Below, one piece after another: positions 1 to 10,580 of a DNA stretch of 64,000 nucleotides (positions are counted from its first letter, which is position 1; each line of letters opens with the position of its first letter). The notes below the pieces were generated by a model. That model searched no databases. It saw only the letters and a list, made by a program, of their open reading frames with translations, and was not told the DNA's origin. A program made the position numbers and the translations under genes. The DNA comes from Scylla paramamosain (lineage: Eukaryota; Arthropoda; Malacostraca; Decapoda; Portunidae), in NCBI RefSeq assembly GCF_035594125.1, contig NW_026973671.1:213501-277500 (forward strand), in the 5' to 3' direction.

Positions 1-690
1 TGTTCTGAAAGAAAGCACTCTCTCCATCAATAGCGACCTTCACACATTTGCTGCAATCATTTCTTGAGTCACTGTTTTCACTACACAAGGAATGAAGAAG
101 CTGTTTATATGAATGTTGAAGGATAAAGCCTTTTCTTTGTGCAGCTGCAAACAGGACACAGGCTTTCATTTGTTACAGGAAAAGTTCTCCTTTGTGCAAG
201 AAATGATAGTAATGATTTCAATAAGAGTAGGTAAAAATGTTATGTTGTTTTGCAATCACAGATTTGCTTTATAATAAAAGAATATCTAGATGACAGTTGT
301 TAAGGATACTACATCTATATGTTGAGCCGTGACTGAGACAAGTTTTATTATTACCATTTAGAGTTCCACCTTTGTATTTTGACCAGTTACAATGTCACTT
401 CACAAAAGATACTCTTTCATTTTCTTACCATTATTATATTTGCCTCATTAAAAATTATGATAATTAATAATCAACATTTGTTTAAAAGATTTGCGTTTCA
501 TTTTTGCCCATTATTTAATGGAATTCATTGTTAAAAAAAAAAAAAGGGAAGAAAAGTGATAAATGTTGGGCCAGTGGTACACACGGCAACTTTGAATAGT
601 CTGAAATGTAACGGCGGTGGTGCGTGTGGCGCCTGACGTGTTAAATATTGACTGATTTTACTTAATATAACACCATTTTTTTTATATAAC
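1..690. other. AT-rich sequence with no recognisable gene
   Basis: Both strands are AT-rich with frequent stops and no open frame of note. A run of 13 A lies near 533-545. I see no coding, RNA or mobile-element signal here. Confidence 0.5.
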
Positions 691-854
691 TCTCTCCACC
701 GTAGTCTTTCTAACGTCCAAAACCGTCACCTACCCACTCCCCTCTCACTATCTCACTCCCTCCCAATGTCCCTAGAAGTTACAACCTTCAATTCTCTCCA
801 CCCTAATCTTTCTCCAGTTCAAATCCGTCACCTACCTACTCCCCTCTCACTCTC
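691..854. repeat. Two-copy direct repeat, period about 102 bp
   Basis: A pyrimidine-rich segment of about 62 bp at 691-752 recurs at 793-854. Both copies start TCTCTCCACC and share CCGTCACCTACC and ACTCCCCTCTCACT, with scattered substitutions between. It is a small local tandem duplication and no function is visible. Confidence 0.6.
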
Positions 855-1284
855 ACTCTCACCTTGGCCTCGTACAGGTCGTCCACTTAGGGCGTAATGT
901 TCTTGAGTTGTTCTTCACAGTCCTCTCAAGTTCTCTCAGTGAGTCTTTGAGTTTTGCTTTATATTTTACTTGTAACTTCCTATCAAGCTCACCTATCTCC
1001 AGGTGTTTGCGCTTCTTCGTTTCTGTCACCTACTGCTCCAACACTTGCAGTGGTAGGAGTAGTAGTAGTAGTAGTGGTAGTAGTGGTAGAGGGTGGGTGC
1101 AGCATAATTGCTGGCTCACAAAAACACAAAATTATCTCATCGTTTCATTACACTTTCTTATTCGTTTTTGTTTCAGCGGTGCATTTTTACCGCAGATTTT
1201 CTTTTCATCTGTATTTTCTTGCTTTTCTCTCACTTTCCATTTGATTTGTTTAACTTGCTTTCTCCTTCGTCTTACTCTGGCCAC

Positions 1285-1440
<156 letters not shown>

Positions 1441-1523
1441 CGGGGTACATGGTCTCAGTTTGTCAATGGAATGAATGGAATAAGTTTTCATGTCGGCTTG
1501 ACGTGGAGGAAAATTGTGTTAAC

Positions 1524-1649
<126 letters not shown>

Positions 1650-1923
1650 AAGTAAGCACAATTTTTGTCCACGTGAAAAATAAAATAAATGATAAACGAC
1701 CCATTACAAAGCCTCATTACTTAAACTCAGAAATCACAATGGACAGAAATGGTCTTTACGACGCCAGTACTTCACTCAGGTATCAAACACCAGTGCCGCA
1801 TCACTTTTCTCTCGCTTTCTTTTCTACACTACCAGCGTGACGCCCTCCACGCCCCTGCCACCCACGCCAACCACTTCACAAACTTTAGAAAAACTGACTC
1901 AGAACACAACTGCACTCGTCTGC

Positions 1924-1931
1924 AGAGAGAG

Positions 1932-2015
<84 letters not shown>
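1924..2015. repeat. (GA)n microsatellite with G-run end
   Basis: A GA run with one interruption near 1934 ends in a run of nine G. It continues into a purine-rich plus strand (G/A, few pyrimidines) to about 2260. Confidence 0.93.
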
Positions 2016-2277
2016 ATGTAGGGAAAAGAACCGTATGGGAAGGGATGAGGGAGGAATGGGGGTGAAAGTAGATGAGATGGTTGAGGGTGAGTGAATATCA
2101 GAGGGACAGGAGTGAGGAAGGAGAGGAAGAGTGAATGATGGAAGAATAAGAATAAAAGGATGAATGAGGGATGAGAGAGAGACTTGAGGAAACAATGGGA
2201 GTGAGTCAGGATGAATGGTTGAGAGAGGGAGGGAAGCAGTACGTGAAGGATGAGGCTGAGAGGATAGCCGGCTAAAT

Positions 2278-2279
<2 letters not shown>

Positions 2280-2367
<88 letters not shown>
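2280..2367. repeat. (GA)n microsatellite with G-run end
   Basis: Perfect GA run to 2361, then seven G. It has the same GA-then-G architecture as the tract that ends at 2015. Confidence 0.95.
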
Positions 2368-2689
2368 TGATGAATTGAGGGCAGGGAAAGAACAGGGGAG
2401 CGAAGGGTCAGCCAGAGATGTGCGCTTGGGATAGTGAAGGTGGTGGTAACAGGCAGCCCTCACAGCCCCTGCCACCACCACCAACCACCACCTTTCATCA
2501 CCAATTGTTACCTTCAAGCTGCCATCGCATACGTCCTGCCTTCATTCCTTATTACGTTACAGGTATGACACCTGAATACTACTAATGGCGCCACCACCAC
2601 CACCACCACCACACCTGTCCATAAAACCAATATTTCCCTTTCATGTATTTTGTCTACGTAATGAAACGGCGGAGGGAAGCATCACGTAG

Positions 2690-3076
2690 ACAGACAGACA
2701 CAGATTGCTCTCTCCACCAGTCCTCCATCAACTGACTGACTGACTGACTGACTGACTGTGTGACTGAAAGACGGACAGACAGACAGATTGCTCTCTCCAC
2801 CAGTCATCCATCAACAGACTGACTGACTGACTGTGTGATTGAAAGACGGACAGACAGACACATATTGGTCTCTCCACCATTCCTCCATCAACTGACTGAC
2901 TGACTGACTGTATGATTGAAAGACGGACAGACAGACAGACTGCTCTCTCCAGAAGTCATCCAACAACAGATTGACTGATTGATTGAAAGACGGACAGACA
3001 GACACATATTGGTCTCTCCACCATTCCTTCATCAACAGACTGACTGACTGACTGAAAGACGGACAGACAGACAGGT
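2690..3076. repeat. Minisatellite, about five copies of a roughly 75-bp unit
   Basis: Each unit contains GACGGACAGACAGACA, then a CTCTCTCCACCA-type block, CATCCATCAAC or CCTCCATCAAC, and a short run of GACT. Unit lengths differ mainly through the number of GACT and GACA steps. Two sub-types alternate: one has CAGATTGCTCTC, the other CACATATTGGTCTC. That alternation suggests a higher-order duplication. Confidence 0.85.
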
Positions 3077-3186
3077 GGTGTACTCATATTTATCTGCTCA
3101 GCTTCTCAACTTACTTAACTACAGCCTCAGTCATATAACTTTCATCATCAGAGCCAGGAAATTTAAAATACTGCTTCATTTGCTGT

Positions 3187-3371
<185 letters not shown>

Positions 3372-3376
3372 ACGTC

Positions 3377-3720
3377 ACATCACACATATAGATGAAATTG
3401 TTTAAATATGCACACATTTCCTAATAGAATTAATTTTCTATTGTAAGTTTACATAAATAGTCCAATAATAGTATACAAAACCACAGATTACTACCTTTCA
3501 TTACGTGTGGAGCTTCAATCTCAAATAAAAACCATTATACATTGACTCAAATAAGGCAACACTCACCTGGGACACGAGGAGCAGGGGAGGACAGGCAGGA
3601 AAAAGCGGGGAGAGGGTGGCGGGCAGGTTAGGAAGGGAGCGGGGAGGAAGGGAAGGGGAGAGAAGGCCTGAAACAGGGAGGTGAAACAAGCGAACGAGTG
3701 ACTGCAATTTGCTGATTATA
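3377..3720. other. Unassigned single-copy sequence
   Basis: AT-rich to about 3560, then purine-rich (GGGAGG and AAGGGG strings) to 3700. No convincing exon was found. Confidence 0.4.
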
Positions 3721-3724
3721 GGAG

Positions 3725-3750
3725 TACACACACACACACACACACACACA

Positions 3751-3803
<53 letters not shown>
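3725..3803. repeat. (CA)n-(CT)n compound microsatellite
   Basis: CA at 3725-3751 and CT from about 3754 to 3803. Confidence 0.95.
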
Positions 3804-3806
<3 letters not shown>

Positions 3807-3817
3807 CCTGATAATCG

Positions 3818-4290
3818 TATCACCGCCACCACCACCACTTCCACTCCGTCCGATAAACACCTTTTTACACCACCACCACCACCGCTTAGCCCGCTCCGAC
3901 TACGACCACCGCCACCTATCACCTCCACCACCACCACCATCGCAATCCTCAACCACACCCAACAACCACAACACCGTTGCGTCCGCTGCACCCACCACTG
4001 TCACACAACCACCACCATCCCCAACAACCACAACTACCTTTAACATAAGCCAGTCACGTTCACCATCACTACCAACACCCTCTACAACCATTCCAACCAT
4101 ACCAAACACCACCACAACCACCACCTCAACCCAGTCACGTCCGCCATAGCCACCTCCACCTCCCCCTTCCACCATCCTACTCTCCACATCTCTCTTCCAC
4201 TATCCACTCCTCCCTATCCACCACCAGGCCATACTCACATCCACCTCTCCCTCTACACCGCAGTCCACCACAACATGGCCGCCAGGGACA
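3818..4290. repeat. Cryptic (CAC/ACC)n pyrimidine-biased domain
   Basis: Nearly 480 bp dominated by ACC, CAC and CCA triplets with AAC and TCC variants. The C-rich strand is almost free of G. Long open frames on both strands (threonine/proline or glycine/valine) follow from the missing stop triplets and are not evidence of a protein. Confidence 0.75.
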
Positions 4291-4528
4291 GATGCAACAC
4301 CGCTTCACCGCCGTAACACAACCAGGGACTCGTCACGTCAGCGGGCGCAGGGCGAATGGCTGAAGAGACGGCGAGGAGAGAGTATCACGTGACTTGAATA
4401 CTTGGCGCTGATTGGTGAAGGCTGTGCTGAGGTAATTGTCACTAAGAACGGAGCCACTCTCGCAATACTACTTGTAATGATACAAAATAATAGAATCACG
4501 GTTATTATTACCAGTAGAAGACACTTAC

Positions 4529-4677
4529 CAATACTCTGTGAGGCAAGAAGTAACGACAAATGAAGGATGCGTGAGCTTTACGAAGAATACGAAAGAAAAC
4601 GGAAAAATAGAACGCTCTGATTGACAGACGGGAAGCAGACCACCACCACAGCTCTCGTATTTATTGAGGCTTATATA
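4529..4677 (-). promoter_or_regulatory. Candidate core promoter and 5' exon (minus strand)
   Basis: Read on the minus strand, TATATAAG lies at 4677-4670. About 115 bp further, the sequence AGTATTG|GTAAGTGT gives a strong splice donor with the exon end at 4529. Spacing fits a TATA box, a start site near 4645 and a short 5' untranslated exon. There is no good initiator motif at the expected position and no downstream exon was identified. Two short motifs can coincide by chance, so this is a candidate only. Confidence 0.35.
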
Positions 4678-4870
4678 GACTTGAAATAGCGACTTGAGAC
4701 TAATGAAATAACGTAATACATGTAGTGCGGGTGTTTTCATCAATGACAGACAGACTAATGCTACGAGATAAAGAAAAAAAAAAAGATACATTAGTCACTG
4801 GGGGAATGTAGCAAGGCAGTCTTAGGTATCATGAATGCACTTGTTTTTCATGAAGCAAGGTTATGTGCTT

Positions 4871-5115
4871 GTATTCTGAAAGGCCTTGCTCTTTCACCAG
4901 ACTATTTTCAAAGGCCACAGAAATAATTACCCGGGTTTTCAAGACTGGTTCTCCCGTTGATGCTGTAGAGACCTTACCAGTCTGTAACTAGAACCACAGA
5001 AACACTCTTAAAACTCGTGTAATTTCAACTACAGCCTCTTGAAAGTAGTCAGGGTGCGGGCAGAAATGTTTCAAGATACGGTGTATCGTGAAACATTTCT
5101 TTTGGCACTTTTGTT
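4871..5115. mobile_element. Inverted-repeat element (MITE-like) plus adjoining partial terminus
   Basis: The segment 4871-5079 has related outer ends. It begins GTATTCTGAAA...CACCAGACTATTTTCAAAGGC, and the reverse complement of its end reads GTATCTTGAAA...CACCCTGACTACTTTCAA. That is an inverted repeat of roughly 45 bp with mismatches. Immediately after it, 5083-5115 restarts with GTATCGTGAAACATTTCT, which resembles one terminus again and looks like a truncated neighbouring copy. There is no coding capacity, so it would be non-autonomous. The superfamily cannot be assigned, as no clean target duplication was seen. Confidence 0.6.
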
Positions 5116-5159
5116 AGAAATACAGGCAGGGAATCTGCTTCATTAATTAGGGTGCCGTC

Positions 5160-5162
<3 letters not shown>

Positions 5163-5192
<30 letters not shown>
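5163..5192. repeat. (AC)n microsatellite
   Basis: Perfect AC run, followed by a short inverted TGTGTGTT. Confidence 0.95.
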
Positions 5193-5194
<2 letters not shown>

Positions 5195-5414
5195 TGTGTT
5201 ACGTGTTCACTGTCAATCTATTCACTTCTACTAACAGTTTCCGAGCTCTATGCAATCAGCAGCTATTACTAAAAAGAATAAAGTAAATAAAGAACTGTAG
5301 GGGAGGAGTCACTGTACACAAATGAGCGCCTATAAAGTAGCAGATGATAAAAAGAAAAATGATCCGACAGTGAAAGGATTAAGCATTTAGGAGGCGCAGG
5401 TGCGAGGCGTTTAC

Positions 5415-5533
5415 TATATATAAAACCTCGACTTTCCCATGACTCGGTGACAAAGAGGAGCAGTCAGGCGGGTGGGCTGAAGGCGGCCACAGCCACAGCT
5501 GACCACTTCGCCGCACCCTCCGCCTCATTCCAG
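5415..5533 (+). promoter_or_regulatory. Candidate core promoter and 5' exon (plus strand)
   Basis: TATATATAAAA at 5415-5425 is followed by a GC-richer stretch rich in GCC and CAG. It ends in ATTCCAG|GTTAGACG, a plausible splice donor after 5533. There is no ATG-initiated open frame before the donor, so it would be a 5' untranslated exon. The segment downstream (5572-5885) is the better preserved part of a block repeated near 9.3 kb. This candidate and the minus-strand one at 4677 would be divergent, about 740 bp apart. Confidence 0.35.
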
Positions 5534-5571
5534 GTTAGACGAGTATTGTCTGTCGCACTGTGTATCTTTTC

Positions 5572-5885
5572 GTGGTGACGTCACGGGCGGCGGCGCAACA
5601 AGGGGATGATTCCCCGGCAGGTATTGGCCGCTATCGAGTTTTCACGGAGCTGCAACAAAACGATAGCCAGAGCCGTGAGATTTTCGATTTTTGCAGCCTG
5701 AAGTGAACTTGTGGCGGGATGGGAAACGTTTCACTCTAATGCACCTTTATTTTATACAAGTTTTTTTTTTTTTTTTCCACATGCATGTTTATTCTACTGA
5801 CTTGTCACACGCATGTTTACAATACTAACCGTCACTCTTGTTACACGCCAAACTCTCCACTGAGCCGCTGCGTGGAGTGAAGACA
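5572..5885 (+). repeat. Diverged duplicated block, copy 1 (partner at 9266-9526)
   Basis: Shared landmarks in the same order in both copies are GGGCGGCGGCG, CGGCAGGTATTGGC, TTTCGAT, GCAGCCTGAAGTGAAC (CAGCCTGAAGTGAAC in the partner), TTTCACTC or TTCCACTC, TTTATTTTAT, and CTCTCCA...TGGAGTGAAGA at the end. Long indels separate the blocks. It could be an old segmental duplication, such as paralogous first introns, or an unclassified transposon. Confidence 0.6.
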
Positions 5886-6100
5886 CCAACACTGGCCAGC
5901 AGCACTCTCATCACTCCTTTGGCTGCAGCCCTAATAGCAATCCTGGCCTGACCTGGCGTTCCTAGGTGTGTGTACGTGTGTTAATTAACGCCTATTTTTT
6001 ACATATTACACTAACTAATCATAACTAACAATACAGATTATATAATCTAGGTTAAAATCATAATTATATCGAATATAATTACAACCGATTAATGATTTCT
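5886..6100. other. Unassigned sequence
   Basis: GC-balanced to 5970, then AT-rich. No feature is supported. Confidence 0.4.
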
Positions 6101-6212
6101 GAGGTGGTCCATCGATTCCCAGAAACAGCCTCGCGACCATGGGCTTGGGAGCTAATCATCTCTGTGGCCTTTAAAAATGATGGTGGTGAAAGAGAAGAGG
6201 GTTTATGAATAT
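6100..6212 (-). mobile_element. Diverged relative of the 4871-5079 inverted-repeat element
   Basis: 6159-6200 reads CTGTGGCCTTTAAAAATG..GTGGTGAAAGAGAAG. That matches the reverse complement of 4881-4920 (CTGTGGCCTTTGAAAATAG..CTGGTGAAAGAGCAAG). Sequence further left (CAGCCTCG..CTTGGGAGCTAAT) is a weaker match to the element's interior. It is a fragment in opposite orientation to the copy at 4.9 kb. Confidence 0.5.
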
Positions 6213-6706
6213 GGTTCTTGAAGGATGTACCGTGCTTCATTTCCCGAGGCAGGAAAGGCTGACGGGGAGCACAGGAGTGAGGGGAGAGAGGGAAAGTTCC
6301 ATTGTCTGTTGGTTTATCTTGCGAGGTCTAATTTCAGCTCCTCTCAGGATCATCTTATCACTGGTGGTATTTGTGGGTGGACGCACGCAGCCTTCACATG
6401 GCCACGATAGGTAAGGCTGGCTGGCGACTGCACGGCTGCTTACAAAATTCCATGCGAGTAAATGATTCCCCACGAATATCTCACCCATGCAAAAAAATAA
6501 AGAAAGAAATGAATGAACGAATAATTAAGTAGAATAAAATACAAATATAAAAGAAAAGTAGAGCGAAATTATTTTTGGACGACATCTTAAACGCGGAGTC
6601 TTAGTGGTGAAATTTAGCCTGGGGGAACTCATGACGTAGGTATGAATGAATGTATGTCTGAATCCTGTACTCTTAAATTAAAGGCTTCGTCATCTCATCA
6701 GGACTC
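6213..6706. other. Unassigned sequence with one donor-like site
   Basis: A plus-strand frame of 69 codons runs from 6205 to 6414 and ends at a splice-donor-like CGATAG|GTAAGGCT at 6410/6411. No protein family is recognisable and codon content is unremarkable, so it is not called as a gene. From 6480 the sequence is AT-rich. Confidence 0.35.
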
Positions 6707-6916
6707 TTAACCCTTCCACTGCGACACGAAGCAATTACCACCACCAAAAGTAGTGCCTGAAATCTTTATAAGCATCTACAAGAAGGGGATTAAAAAGAAT
6801 AGATTTTGCAATTTGTACACAGTTTAAAGATTGCAGATGGCTGCAGAACAAGTAGAAATGTCTCAGAGTGATTAGTAATTGAGGAAAGGTGTACCAGATA
6901 GCAGTTAAAGGGTTAA
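6707..6916. mobile_element. piggyBac-type MITE with TTAA ends, 210 bp
   Basis: The segment starts TTAACCCTTCCACTGC (6707-6722) and ends GCAGTTAAAGGGTTAA (6901-6916). The reverse complement of the end matches the start at 14 of 16 positions. A TTAA target site followed by CCC at each terminus is the known signature of piggyBac superfamily insertions. The 210-bp length and absence of an open frame make it non-autonomous. A 12-bp string TTAAAGGCTTCG occurs just outside on the left (6678-6689) and overlaps the right end (6913-6924). Confidence 0.7.
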
Positions 6917-7130
6917 AGGCTTCGATCTCTCACTAAGATGGCTAGTTAGGTTCGTGTACGTATTTTCTCACTCCTTGATAAAACTATTACCAGAATGATG
7001 ACAATACCATTTTAAACTCCAATAACTTCACTAGAGACTGTCAAAATAAGCAGAAATAAAACATCACAACGATTATAAATGCGAATCTAGTATGTCTGTG
7101 CAGTAAACCTGACTATCTTTAGCCTCCGCC

Positions 7131-7752
<622 letters not shown>

Positions 7753-7764
7753 TTATTATTATTA

Positions 7765-7815
<51 letters not shown>

Positions 7816-8001
7816 CATTATTATTATTATAATTATTTTTATTATTATGTTTACGAGACTGTTCGTTTACAGCAGGGCCTAAGAGTGTGTGATGCGGCCT
7901 GGTATATAGTCAGATAAATTAAATATAGCCAGACTATTACTATTATTATTATCATTGCTACTACTACTACTACTAGTAGTAGTAGTACTACTACTACTAC
8001 T
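7753..8001. repeat. (TTA)n tract and palindromic CTA/TAG/TAC triplet tract
   Basis: TTA/ATT triplets cover 7753-7833 with a few changes. At 7958-8000, runs of CTA, TAG and TAC follow each other. The CTA and TAG halves are reverse complements and can fold back on themselves. Confidence 0.85.
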
Positions 8002-8289
8002 TCCAGCATTGTTTGTCGTAGCGTGTACTTCCTTCCTCATCATTAGAGACACCTATGGAACAACAGGAAGACAGCCAAGGAAGACCCGAGTGTTGAGCAA
8101 AACGCGATCAAACGAAGGGGAAAGAAGAGCAAGACGTGTGTGTTTATTAATGCCACTTGTCAATATTCGCTGCTTCATGGTCTGCTGTCACTCTTCCCTC
8201 TCATCTCATCTCATACGGGACTCTCCAAGGATATTACCACTTTCCTGCTCCAAGATGATAATTTGACACTTGTGCTCAGTGTTAATCCG

Positions 8290-8984
<695 letters not shown>

Positions 8985-9002
8985 CATTATCATTATCACT
9001 AT

Positions 9003-9044
<42 letters not shown>

Positions 9045-9047
9045 TAA
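8985..9047. repeat. (ATC)n-(AGC)n compound triplet repeat
   Basis: ATC/TCA triplets up to about 9021 switch to seven AGC/CAG triplets, then decay into CAA variants. Confidence 0.9.
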
Positions 9048-9265
9048 CAGCAACGACAACATGTGCAGATACAATACAATACGTAGGCAACTAGTGTTGC
9101 TTAAAAAAAAAAAAAATCCTACGCCTATATTCTCCCCACCGTCACTCTCCACGTCTTTCTCCGTCAACACAGAACACTGTCCGTACACTTGTATATCTGA
9201 AAGCCCTTTGGATTCATATTTGCATTTTTTTTTTCTTTTTTTACATTATAATGGTGCGTCCTGAG

Positions 9266-9526
9266 GCGTGGTGGCGTGAAGGGCGGCGGCGGCACGAGGT
9301 AATTTCACGGCAGGTATTGGCTGTTATCCAGTTTGCACTGAGCGTCCCTGGCTGGTGGTTTGTTTTCGATGTAACTGTTTGCCTTTGCTAGTGTTTCAGC
9401 CTGAAGTGAACCAGTGATGTGATGAAAACCTTCCACTCTTTAACTAACGCTGCTTTCATTCTTCTATACTTTCTTTATACGTGTCTTTATTTTATCAACT
9501 TTCAGAACTCTCTCCATGGAGTGAAG
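9266..9526 (+). repeat. Diverged duplicated block, copy 2 (partner at 5572-5885)
   Basis: This copy shows the same landmark order as copy 1. It is cut at GGAGTGAAGA, where the tail of the L3 retrotransposon begins. L3 therefore appears to have inserted into this block, although the continuation of the block beyond the far end of L3 was not found. Confidence 0.55.
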
Positions 9527-9550
9527 ATATAGATAGATAGATAGATAGAT
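9527..9550. repeat. (GATA)n tail of L3
   Basis: Five to six GATA/TCTA units sit directly 3' of the L3 polyadenylation signal on the minus strand. A microsatellite instead of poly-A at the LINE end is typical of several LINE groups. Confidence 0.85.
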
Positions 9551-9789
9551 TTATTGACTACACAATCATATTACAGCAAACAAAACTAAAACAAAAACTA
9601 AAATACAAAAAAATATCCACAGCAGTAGTCCATTAATAATTGTAGTCCACAATATTCTAAATCATTAAATAAATATTCTTGCAATGCAGCAAAAGAACTC
9701 CCAAAATACAAAATAAAAAAAAATTTTCTCTACCCAAAAATAGACATTACCAGATATCATACAAATTATTCGCATTCATTTAAATTTCC

Positions 9790-10580
9790 TTATTTATATA
9801 CTTTAAGTACATCGAAAATTACATTACACATCTCGCTAGTTGTACATTTTGTAAATACATCTTCCATTGTTTCGTATCTATAGTTATTCCTTAGATGTTG
9901 GGTGAGAGTACAGTTCTCCAGTACGTGTCTCTCCGTCTGTATCTCACCACAACTGCACAGCCGCTCCTCCAGCGGTAAGCGGCCACGTCCTCGCCTATTC
10001 CATCGCCCTGTTTCTATAGCTAGAGTGTGGCCAGATAATCGAAACCTTGTAAAATCCAGTCTATGAAACTCATTTAAGATTTGCCTCTTAGTGTAAATCT
10101 CGTGTGTGGATAATGTGGGATTTATGTCTTTATACACTATACATCTTGATGTACCTGAATCTCTGATGCAACACTTCGCTTTCTCCAATAACACAGACAT
10201 GTCAGGTACTTCCCCTCTTATCATTTCTTTCACGCACTTGCCCATATTCGTGTTCTCGTTTATTACTTTTCTCATTGCAAAAGATAGTGGATCATCATTC
10301 ATACTGGACCTCTCATCCCACATTTTCTTTAAAAACTTATGTTGTCTATATTTCACAAGGTCAGGAAGCGATGGATAACCCGACTCGACATAACACACCA
10401 CGTTAGGAGTAGTTTTTCTCACCCCTAACAGTTGTTTCAGTGCCCAGTTATAAAGCTTAACTACAGGTTTAACGTCAGCATCAATCCAGGACTCACAACC
10501 ATACACTAGTGACGACAGGAGGGCAGCGTCAAACACACGTCGCTTTACTATAAAGGGGATATCATTATTCTTCTTTAAAA
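9790..10580 (-). pseudogene. L3 ORF2, C-terminal part downstream of the frameshift
   Basis: This is the continuation of L3 ORF2 in a second frame. The first methionine in this frame is at 10536, but the homologous reading extends upstream to the frameshift at 10577-10582. The first part carries an SLVYGCESW string of the kind found after the reverse transcriptase core of LINE proteins. Near the end is a zinc-knuckle-like cluster, RLCSCGEIQTERHVLENC (CxC, then H and C). The protein ends at the stop near 9790 and is followed by about 240 bp of AT-rich 3' UTR. Confidence 0.8.

Noticed and set aside
3818..4187. Thr/Pro-rich and Gly/Val-rich frames of 90-146 codons
   Set aside because: Both follow from the ACC/CAC low-complexity composition and extend out of neighbouring microsatellites.
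5062..5100. 18-bp-arm hairpin as a microRNA precursor
   Set aside because: The 3-nt loop and 39-nt length are too small for a typical precursor. It is better explained by two abutting element termini.
6205..6488. Overlapping frames of 60-83 codons as a small gene
   Set aside because: Frames are open on both strands, there is no family motif, and part of the region derives from an inverted-repeat element.
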